Below are positions 57,209 through 64,000 of a stretch of 64,000 bases of DNA, piece after piece. The stretch is from the NCBI GenBank assembly GCA_019359115.1, contig JAHHHW010000154.1:1-64000 (forward strand), in the 5' to 3' direction. Every line of letters starts with the position of its first letter. Within the stretch, counting starts at the first letter, position 1. Made by a program: the position numbers and the translations under genes. The notes beneath the pieces are model-generated. The model saw only the letters and a list, made by a program, of their open reading frames with translations, was not told the origin of the DNA and did not search any database. This stretch comes from Pelatocladus maniniholoensis HA4357-MV3. GTDB lineage: Bacteria > Cyanobacteriota > Cyanobacteriia > Cyanobacteriales > Nostocaceae.

Positions 57209-58195
57209 ATGATTCAGTTCCGTATTCAGCCAGACAGTGAAATTCCTGCATCAAATCAGCTGTTTAATCAAATCAGATTTGCGATCGCATCTCGCCAATA
57301 TCCCCCTGGGTACAAGTTACCGAGTACACGGGCGCTGGCTATGCAAACTGGGCTGCATCGTAATACCATTAGCAAGGTTTACCGCCAACTCGAAGATGAC
57401 GGACTCGTAGAAAGTCTTGCTGGTTCAGGTATTTACGTCCGCGCCCAAGGTCATGAAGGTGGTAGTAAACTGCAATCACCAATTCTCAAAGAAGATCCCG
57501 AAGCATACAAGGTTGTCCAACAAGCACTTGATGAGTTGCTGTCTCATGGCTGTTCACTCAACCAAGCACGAGAAATATTTCTCGCGGAAATTGACTGGCG
57601 CTTGCGTTGTAGTGCGCGGGTGTTGGTAGCGGTTCCTGCTGGTGACATTGGTGCAGGAGAATTGATGGTGTATGAATTAGAACAAAATCTCAAAATACCA
57701 GTACAGCTAGTCACAATGGAAGAATTGCCTGTTGTACTTGAGAAAACCTCCTCTGCTACAGTTGTTACCAGTCGATATTTTATCGGTGAAGTAGAAGTAA
57801 TTGCAGCTCCGAAAGCAGTACGGGTGATTCCTCTGGATATCCAAGACTACGCCAAAGAGTTCAATATTTTGAAAAACCTTCCAAAAGACAGTTGTATTGG
57901 TATAGTCAGTCTAAGTTCTGGCTGGCTTCGAGCCGCAGAAGTTATTCTCCACGGTCTACGGGGAGATGAAATACTCGTAATGACTTCACAACCAAAAGAT
58001 AGTTATAAACTTCAAGCAATGGTCAAGCGGGCGCAGGTAATTTTTAGCACAGACAAACCTAGTTTTGCTGCGGCACAAGTAGCTTTACACAACTGTGCTG
58101 AAGATATTATTCGTCCACCCAAACTCATGTGTGGTGAAAATTATATCGGTACTACATCGATTAATTTGCTCAAAAGAGAATTGGGTTTAAGTTAG
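57209..58195 (+). CDS. plmA: GntR-family regulator PlmA
   Basis: From ATG 57209 (GGAGG seven bases upstream; 328 residues): the winged-helix domain (about 10-80; YPPGYKLPSTRALAMQTGLH then RNTISKVYRQLEDDGLV) is followed by a C-terminal effector domain of about 220 residues, not of FadR or aminotransferase type. This architecture and the sequence MIQFRIQPDSEIPASNQLFN fit PlmA, a regulator unique to cyanobacteria which contacts PipX and the PII nitrogen signalling system. The identity is from memory of the family. The upstream 298 bases are shared with the dienelactone hydrolase gene. Confidence 0.82.
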   Translation: MIQFRIQPDSEIPASNQLFNQIRFAIASRQYPPGYKLPSTRALAMQTGLHRNTISKVYRQLEDDGLVESLAGSGIYVRAQGHEGGSKLQSPILKEDPEAYKVVQQALDELLSHGCSLNQAREIFLAEIDWRLRCSARVLVAVPAGDIGAGELMVYELEQNLKIPVQLVTMEELPVVLEKTSSATVVTSRYFIGEVEVIAAPKAVRVIPLDIQDYAKEFNILKNLPKDSCIGIVSLSSGWLRAAEVILHGLRGDEILVMTSQPKDSYKLQAMVKRAQVIFSTDKPSFAAAQVALHNCAEDIIRPPKLMCGENYIGTTSINLLKRELGLS

Positions 58196-58348
58196 TTAGT
58201 GGTTAGTGGTTAGTAGCAGATGACAAATGACTATTGACCATTAACTTGTCTAAGAGTTCATTTTAACCCTCGTAACAACAGAGCGATCGCCTACTTTCTC
58301 CACTTTGAGAAGCTTGGAAAACAGAGGCATTTTTATCTGGTAAGAGTG

Positions 58349-59260
58349 TTAACCATTAACCATTGATAAAAATTCTTGTACCCTTTTTAAGTAAGTTGGT
58401 GCATCTTCCAACATGGGGAAATGCGCTGTCTTGGGAATCATCACATATTCAATTGCTTGATTCAGTTTTGCTGCTTGACGTCCCATCTCAGCAGGAATAA
58501 TTTTGTCATATTCTCCTGACACTAGCAGCGTCGGTACAATGATCTTAGTAAATTCCTGCGGCATTAACTCAGCAGCAGCTTTACTGACAGAAGTAAAAAT
58601 TGTACCTAAAGCTGCATCATAATCAGCAACGAGAAAATCTTGTAAAAAAGCTCGCCTTTCTGGTGCTGGTATGGGGCGATGCAAAAATCGTGCAATGAAC
58701 ATCCTGTCTACTAACGGTATTTTTCCCAACCATTGAGGGCGGAATTTGACAACGTAGCCACCGAATTTATGAAAGGCTGTGAACGCTTTCTCGTCGTATT
58801 CAAAAATACCGCTACAGGTAAGAATTGCTTTTTCCACTCGTTCTGGATAGCGGTTGAGAAATAGAGTCGCGATGGAAGCGCCCATCGAATGAGCATGAAT
58901 ATAAGCGCGTTGAACCTGTAACGAATCTAACAACGCTGCTAAGTCATCCGCGTATTCTTCTAATTCATAAGTTAATTCTGTAACTGCTTGTGATTCTTCT
59001 GACGGCGAATCGGACTCAACAACGGCTTCACTAGCTTTAGTGACAGCAGTCGGCTTACCACGGGAACGCCCGAACCCGCGTAAATCATAAAGCAGACAAT
59101 CGAATTTTTCAACCAATGTTGCGGCAGTACTTTGCCAGTATCGACCAGAACCAGCCCAACCATGCACAAAAATCATCACTGGTTTGGGTTGAGAAATAAT
59201 GGATGGTTCTCGTATCCATTCGTAATAATGTTCTACGCCACGGATATTAATGTAAGGCAT
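58349..59260 (-). CDS. Alpha/beta-hydrolase fold protein
   Basis: The 303-residue protein shows the oxyanion motif FVHGWAGSGRYW, the nucleophile Ser125 in HAHSMGASIATLF, the aspartate in SGEYDKIIPAEM and the histidine in KTAHFPMLEDAP. An acidic Ser/Glu-rich insertion (about 75-98, SEAVVESDSPSEESQA) lengthens the region before the nucleophile strand. No signal peptide, so cytoplasmic. Related enzymes hydrolyse esters, epoxides or haloacids; substrate unknown. Start ATG 59260 has CTGGAG 5 bases upstream. It lies downstream of clpX on the same strand (120 bases), possibly by read-through. Confidence 0.85.
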   Translation of the reverse strand: MPYINIRGVEHYYEWIREPSIISQPKPVMIFVHGWAGSGRYWQSTAATLVEKFDCLLYDLRGFGRSRGKPTAVTKASEAVVESDSPSEESQAVTELTYELEEYADDLAALLDSLQVQRAYIHAHSMGASIATLFLNRYPERVEKAILTCSGIFEYDEKAFTAFHKFGGYVVKFRPQWLGKIPLVDRMFIARFLHRPIPAPERRAFLQDFLVADYDAALGTIFTSVSKAAAELMPQEFTKIIVPTLLVSGEYDKIIPAEMGRQAAKLNQAIEYVMIPKTAHFPMLEDAPTYLKRVQEFLSMVNG

Positions 59261-59380
59261 CTCCAGGAGGAGGTGGTGAGGAGTAGGGGGAAGTGGGGAA
59301 ATTGGGAGATGAAGAGGGTTAGAACATTCTGTATATTCTGTCCCTGTGTCACCTTGTCGCCGTGTCCCCGGATTCTTAGT

Positions 59381-60721
59381 TTACGCTGATTCTGGCTTGG
59401 GTAGGGAAGAAGGATGCACTAATAGTTCAGCTGTGGAACGCTTCTCTACCATTTCCCGTGTGACAGTGCAGCGAGTCACGTCCTTACGGGACGGTAATTC
59501 ATACATGACATCGAGCATTAGTTCTTCAACAATACCCCGCAGCGCCCTTGCACCAGTTTTGCGGCGATATGCTTCTTGGGCGATCGCTCGCAAAGCTTCT
59601 GCTTTAAAGTCCAGCTGAACGTTGTCCATTTTCAGTAGTTTCTGGTACTGCTTGACTAAGGCACTACGTGGTTGAGTCAAGATAGCCATCAACGCTTCTT
59701 CATCTAGTGGATCTACCACTGCTACCATTGGCACACGTCCAATAAATTCTGGAATCATGCCAAATTTAACTAAATCATCCGGTTCCAAATACCGCAAAGT
59801 ATCTGCTGCGCGTTTTTCTTTCGTTTGACCTTCTCCTGGTTGCACAAAGCCTATTGACTTTTTGCCAGTTCTCTGATCTACAACTTTTTCTAAGCCAACA
59901 AAAGCACCGCCGCAGATGAACAAAATATTACTGGTGTCAATCTGGATACAGTCTTGATAGGGGTGCTTGCGTCCGCCTTGAGGAGGTACGTTAGCAACTG
60001 TTCCTTCCAGCATTTTCAGCAAAGCTTGCTGTACACCTTCACCAGACACATCCCTTGTAATCGAAGGGTTTTCACTCTTACGAGCAATTTTATCGATTTC
60101 GTCGATATAAATAATTCCCCGTTGCGCTTCTTCGACATCCAAATCTGCTACTTGCAGCAGTCGCAACAAAATATTTTCTACATCTTCGCCCACATACCCC
60201 GCTTCTGTCAGGGTAGTCGCGTCAGCAACAGCAAACGGCACATCCAGAATTTTGGCCAAAGTCTGAGCGAGCAGAGTTTTGCCACAACCAGTAGGGCCAA
60301 TCAACAGAATATTGGACTTCTGTAGCTCAACAGGATCATCGGTTCCACTTTTGCCATTGTTTTTGGACTGAATGATCGCCAGTCGCTTATAGTGATTGTA
60401 AACGGCTACTGATAGTACTTTTTTGGCTTCGTCTTGCCCTATCACATGTTCGTCTAGATAATTCTTAATCTCTCGCGGTTTAGGGATTTGGTTTAACGAG
60501 AGATTGGAGGAGCGGACACGGCGTTTTTGAGGATCTTCTGATTTTTGTGTTGGTTGAGACGCCGCGCTATTTGTGTCGAGCAACTCCTCGTCTAGGATTT
60601 CATTACACAAGTCAACGCATTCATCGCAGATATAGACTCCCGGTCCAGCGATTAATTTACGCACCTGCTCCTGAGACTTACCACAAAACGAACATTTTAA
60701 ATGGGAGTCGTACTTAGACAT
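59381..60721 (-). CDS. clpX: ATP-dependent Clp protease ATP-binding subunit ClpX
   Basis: Unfoldase for ClpXP. Zinc-binding domain with Cys10, Cys13, Cys32, Cys35 (CSFCGK…YICDEC), AAA domain with Walker [16 protein letters not shown], Walker [14 protein letters not shown], the pore loop region GYVGED, and the sensor 2 [14 protein letters not shown]. The 446 residues include a slightly long linker with [20 protein letters not shown]. clpP precedes by 9 bases, so the pair is an operon. Confidence 0.97.
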   Translation of the reverse strand: MSKYDSHLKCSFCGKSQEQVRKLIAGPGVYICDECVDLCNEILDEELLDTNSAASQPTQKSEDPQKRRVRSSNLSLNQIPKPREIKNYLDEHVIGQDEAKKVLSVAVYNHYKRLAIIQSKNNGKSGTDDPVELQKSNILLIGPTGCGKTLLAQTLAKILDVPFAVADATTLTEAGYVGEDVENILLRLLQVADLDVEEAQRGIIYIDEIDKIARKSENPSITRDVSGEGVQQALLKMLEGTVANVPPQGGRKHPYQDCIQIDTSNILFICGGAFVGLEKVVDQRTGKKSIGFVQPGEGQTKEKRAADTLRYLEPDDLVKFGMIPEFIGRVPMVAVVDPLDEEALMAILTQPRSALVKQYQKLLKMDNVQLDFKAEALRAIAQEAYRRKTGARALRGIVEELMLDVMYELPSRKDVTRCTVTREMVEKRSTAELLVHPSSLPKPESA

Positions 60722-60730
60722 ACCAGCCTC

Positions 60731-61426
60731 TTATTTCAGAATGGTGACGTTTTCCCCTGCTGCGGGAAGATTTTGCCTGGTGATGACCTGATCGATCAAT
60801 CCATAATTTTTGGCCTCTTCAGCCGACATGAAAAAGTCCCGTTCAGTATCGGCTTCTATTCTTTCTAATGGTTGACCAGTATGGTGTGACAGTAACTGAT
60901 TCAACTTTGCTTTAATGTAAAGAATTTCCCTTGCTTGAATTTCTATGTCAATTGCTTGACCTTGAGCACCACCAAGAGGTTGGTGAATCATAATCCGCGA
61001 ATCAGGTAAAGACATACGTTTACCCGCAGTTCCGGCTGTTAGTAAAAATGCTCCCATGCTCGCGGCTAATCCAAAACAAATGGTCACAACATCTGGACGA
61101 ATTTGTTGGATTGTATCATATATTGCCATGCCCGCATATACTGAGCCACCAGGAGAATTAATATATAGCTGAATATCTTTTTCTGAATCTTCAGCGTCTA
61201 GGAACAGCAACTGAGCAACTATCGAGTTAGCGATCGTATCGTCTATTGGCGTTCCCAAAAAAATAATTCGTTCTCGCAGTAGGCGGGAGTAGATATCAAA
61301 GGCTCGTTCTCCCATGCCAGATTGCTCTACCACCATCGGCACGATGTTACTCGGACCGTTTTGGGTGCGAATTTCAAATGGACTTAAACTGCTGATTGGG
61401 TAATTTCCCGACTGCGATACAAGCAT
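60731..61426 (-). CDS. clpP: ATP-dependent Clp protease proteolytic subunit ClpP
   Basis: Serine peptidase of the tetradecameric protease. Catalytic Ser123 ([11 protein letters not shown]), His148 ([10 protein letters not shown]) and Asp197 ([11 protein letters not shown]) are present, so this is an active ClpP, not ClpR. With 231 residues it has an N-terminal extension of about 30; initiation at Met31 ([20 protein letters not shown]) would give the normal length. Its position between tig and clpX matches the clpP paralogue coupled to clpX in cyanobacteria. Confidence 0.96.
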   Translation of the reverse strand: MLVSQSGNYPISSLSPFEIRTQNGPSNIVPMVVEQSGMGERAFDIYSRLLRERIIFLGTPIDDTIANSIVAQLLFLDAEDSEKDIQLYINSPGGSVYAGMAIYDTIQQIRPDVVTICFGLAASMGAFLLTAGTAGKRMSLPDSRIMIHQPLGGAQGQAIDIEIQAREILYIKAKLNQLLSHHTGQPLERIEADTERDFFMSAEEAKNYGLIDQVITRQNLPAAGENVTILK

Positions 61427-61699
61427 ACAGACAAATGTTTGACTTTAAATGTAACAGTAACAGTGGGCAAGACAGCATATGCTGCCTGTGATGAGCGAAT
61501 GGTTTTTTTTTAGGTATGTGTTAACCATTATGCCTCATATAATTTCTTCTCGTGTGAATACAGGATGAATCTAGGTGAGAGAGGATCGGGGATTGAGGAT
61601 AGGGAGAGGGGATAGGGATAGGGATTGATTGTTGAATTTTGTTAAGCATCCCTGATCCTAATTCCCAATCTCTGAATCCCCTATCTCTGCTCCCTAAAT

Positions 61700-63142
61700 T
61701 TATTCTGCTTCTGTTGAGGCTTCCTCTGTGACTGCTGTAGCTTCAGCATCTATGGTGATGGTTTGTTCTTCGCTTTCGTCTGTTTCTTCTGTTGGAGATT
61801 CTTCTGCACTCAAAGAACCTTCGGGTAAGAGTTCAACTTTTGCATGTTCCAGCAGCCAGTCGATAGTTTTTTCGGTTAGCAGTTCGTCTTTGACATACTC
61901 TTGCAGTCGCTCTGGATCATAATCTTGCCCAGATAACTGTTCAGAGAGTTCTTCTATTCTGGTGGCGACCTCTTCATCAGTAACTTCGATAGACTCGCGT
62001 TTGCCGATTTCTTCAAGGGCTAGGGTGCGTTGGAGACGTTCGATCGCTTCATCACGAGAACGCTGACGTAATTGCGGAATAATATCGGCAGTAAAAAATT
62101 TCTTGACATCTAACCCTTGTTGTGCAAGACGCATAGCTGTTTGAGTAAGCATGTTATCGACTTCCCGATCAATCATTGTTTCTGGTAAGTCAATTTCTAC
62201 ATGCTGAAGCAGTTCATTCAACAAGGCTTCCTGCTTATTTCCTTTGGTTTTTTGTTCGGCTTCTTTTTGGAATCTCTCTTCCAGGGAAGTCCGTAATTCA
62301 GCTAAAGTCTCATGATCACTGATGTCTTTGGCGAAGTCATCATTCAACTCTGGCAGTTCTTTTTCTTTAATTTCTTTGAGAGTGACGGTGAAAATAGCTG
62401 GTTTTCCGGCTAAATCTTCATTGGTATAGGGATCGGGAAAAGTAGCAGAAATTTCTTTGGTTTCTGTGGGGTTCATTCCGAGGATGCCTGTGATAAAACC
62501 AGGAATAAATTTATCTTCCTGTAACTCTACCTGAAAATCAGTTGCTTCGCCGCCAGGTATTGCTTCCGGTTCGGCTGCTTCATCATCACCTTCAGTTTTG
62601 GCGATCACGCCTTTAAAGTCAACTACGGCAATATCGCCCAGTTGTGCTGGGCGTCCTTCTACAGGAATCAATGTTGCCATTTGTTGACGTTCATTTTCTA
62701 GAACTTGGTCTACTTTTTCGGGATCGTACTTGATTTCTTCTGCTTTGATTTCCAAATCAGTGTACTGAGTCAAGTTGACTTCTGGTGACACATCAACAGC
62801 AGCCGAAAAAGTCAAGGGTTTACCAGGTTCATAATTATTAATCAAGTCATCAAATGATGAACGTAATTGTGGTTGCCCGATCGCCTGGATATCTTCTTGT
62901 TTAACAGCTTCTGTAATGCCATCTTGAATAAGTTCTTCTAGCGCTGCTGCCTTGATTCGAGTTGTACCCAGGCGCTGTAGCAGTATCTGCCGTGGCACCT
63001 TGCCTTTACGAAACCCAGGAATGTTGGCAGAACGGCTTAAGTTTTGGATAACTTGTTCGTAGGTTTGCTTGGTTTTTTCTGGTGTAATCTCTATTTCCAG
63101 ACCGATTTGACTGGAGGGGAGTTTTTCCTGGGTAACTTTCAT
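61700..63142 (-). CDS. tig: Trigger factor (ribosome-associated chaperone)
   Basis: The first protein to meet nascent chains at the ribosome exit. Ribosome-binding N domain with the signature GFRKGKVPRQILLQRLG, FKBP-type prolyl isomerase domain (about 165-250; LGDIAVVDFKGVIA…) and the helical C domain. The C-terminal 30 residues are Glu/Thr-rich. The 480 residues are normal. ATG 63142. The clpP gene is 274 bases downstream, a known tig-clpP-clpX order; the gap contains GGGATAGG/ATCCCT-type dispersed repeats (about 61580-61690). Confidence 0.96.
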   Translation of the reverse strand: MKVTQEKLPSSQIGLEIEITPEKTKQTYEQVIQNLSRSANIPGFRKGKVPRQILLQRLGTTRIKAAALEELIQDGITEAVKQEDIQAIGQPQLRSSFDDLINNYEPGKPLTFSAAVDVSPEVNLTQYTDLEIKAEEIKYDPEKVDQVLENERQQMATLIPVEGRPAQLGDIAVVDFKGVIAKTEGDDEAAEPEAIPGGEATDFQVELQEDKFIPGFITGILGMNPTETKEISATFPDPYTNEDLAGKPAIFTVTLKEIKEKELPELNDDFAKDISDHETLAELRTSLEERFQKEAEQKTKGNKQEALLNELLQHVEIDLPETMIDREVDNMLTQTAMRLAQQGLDVKKFFTADIIPQLRQRSRDEAIERLQRTLALEEIGKRESIEVTDEEVATRIEELSEQLSGQDYDPERLQEYVKDELLTEKTIDWLLEHAKVELLPEGSLSAEESPTEETDESEEQTITIDAEATAVTEEASTEAE

Positions 63143-63992
63143 GCTTTGTCTCTATTTGCTTTCTGCTAATATTTTTTTACTTCTTGCTTCTACACACAGA
63201 CGTCACACTTCTCGTATGATGGGTTATTCCTAATTGGGAGGAAAATTACCCACAAGGCTTTGTCAGCTTGAAATCGAACCTGTGTTGATGAACAGAGATC
63301 CAGTTTACTGCTAATGCGAAAGCTCTTGACACTTTAGCGCAAATTAGTTTATGTATCTATGCCTCTATTACTCAAAGCCAATCAAAGCTAATACTAGTAC
63401 TTAACCAAGAGTTTTAACCAACATAACTAGCAGCATGGTATCCTGGTTCTCAATCAGTTGTTGTTAGTGAACTGCGTACACCAGAAAACATGAAAAAGGG
63501 GGTTGGATATTGGAAATTAGTGATTTAATGGGAGTAAATTACTCCTGATCTCATTTTCCATCCCCACGATCAGTACAAGCATCTATTCCACAGCAGCATA
63601 GTCGCTTGACTGTATCAACTACGTAGCTGCTCTTTAGTACATTTGTCACTGAGACTGATTTTGTTCTTGATTTAGTTTCAGTGGGTATGGTTGACAGCAT
63701 AAAATACCAAGCAGTTAGAATTACTTCAAGTGCATTTTTTTAATAACACTCAAACGACAGTTTGCTGTATAATATTCAATCTATATATAAAATGTTGAAA
63801 AAATAATAGTTATTAATTCTTGTAAAGCGAAATACAACTTTTGTAACAGTAAAAAATAAATGTATTAAATTAATAAATAAAGATTAAATAAAGGTAAAGC
63901 ATTAAAGACCGTAAAATCATTCAGAGTCTGTTGTGTAATTTAATATATGCGTAAATTTTAAATTGATTCAAAAAATTGCCAGAAGAAACCTT
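63143..63992. other. Spacer upstream of tig and of the next gene
   Basis: 850 bases without a recognised gene. A small palindrome GGGAGTAAATTACTCC-like lies at about 63532-63547. The second half is very AT-rich and likely includes the promoter of the gene that starts beyond base 64000. Confidence 0.5.
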
Positions 63993-64000
63993 AAGGAGGA
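63993..64000 (+). promoter_or_regulatory. Shine-Dalgarno sequence of a gene outside the window
   Basis: AAGGAGGA at the very end is a near-perfect match to the anti-Shine-Dalgarno. A plus-strand coding sequence should begin within about 5-12 bases after the window. Confidence 0.7.

Overview
The window is chromosomal DNA from a cyanobacterium, most likely a filamentous, heterocyst-type member of the Nostocales. Directly visible reasons are: the start of a psbA (photosystem II D1) gene, phosphoribulokinase, a petH ferredoxin-NADP reductase with a phycobilisome-linker (CpcD) domain, a CAAD/CURT1-type thylakoid protein, a PlmA-type regulator, many copies of the HIP1 octamer GCGATCGC, and abundant heptamer tandem repeats (STRRs such as GTCATTA/TGACCAA) between genes. 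It reads as core genome with decayed mobile DNA in the spacers; no prophage, CRISPR array or intact insertion sequence was seen.

Layout. 1-4.4 kb: 5' end of psbA (minus, cut by the window edge), a decayed TnpB gene, ispH, an SGNH hydrolase, and amt with two NtcA-type boxes in one palindrome. 4.4-13.9 kb: sensor kinase, metK, prk, a 1.2-kb spacer with a second probable TnpB remnant, then petH, hom and an SLH-domain protein. 13.9-20 kb: CAAD protein, pentapeptide-repeat protein, B12-dependent ribonucleotide reductase nrdJ, a small conserved protein and an RNA-binding protein. 20.4-25.9 kb: fbp-tal-zwf-opcA, the oxidative pentose phosphate cluster that supplies NADPH in the dark and in heterocysts. 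26-34 kb: cobB, then the cytochrome c oxidase locus (ctaCDE on minus, divergent from heme biosynthesis genes ctaA-ctaB on plus). 34-42.9 kb: accessory stretch with two mini transposable elements nearby, two very small genes (one a double-glycine-leader peptide), a methyltransferase, an Fe-S/metallo-beta-lactamase protein, an oxidoreductase, a RelE toxin relic, a membrane protein, gor and an esterase. 43.9-52.1 kb: clpC, a DUF3288 protein, an MCE/ABC lipid transport pair, a CrtISO-like oxidoreductase and a metallophosphoesterase. 52.2-64 kb: tRNA-Ser(UGA), membrane proteins, a PAP2 phosphatase, an XRE regulator with its own operator, rps1, dienelactone hydrolase, plmA, an alpha/beta hydrolase and the tig-clpP-clpX proteostasis cluster. 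The window ends on a Shine-Dalgarno sequence of a gene lying outside.

Functional themes are carbon and reductant metabolism (prk, petH, fbp, tal, zwf, opcA, cta genes), nitrogen control (amt, plmA, NtcA boxes) and protein quality control (clpC, clpX, clpP, tig). The most notable points are outside textbook genes: an unlisted 45-residue GG-leader peptide; a MITE family with perfect 8-bp target duplications; interspersed repeats that have entered coding sequences in frame (cobB, hom), extended C termini (MCE protein, 54.3-kb gene) or supplied start codons; and an inverted pair of NtcA boxes at amt. All identifications are from reading the sequence; no database search was possible.
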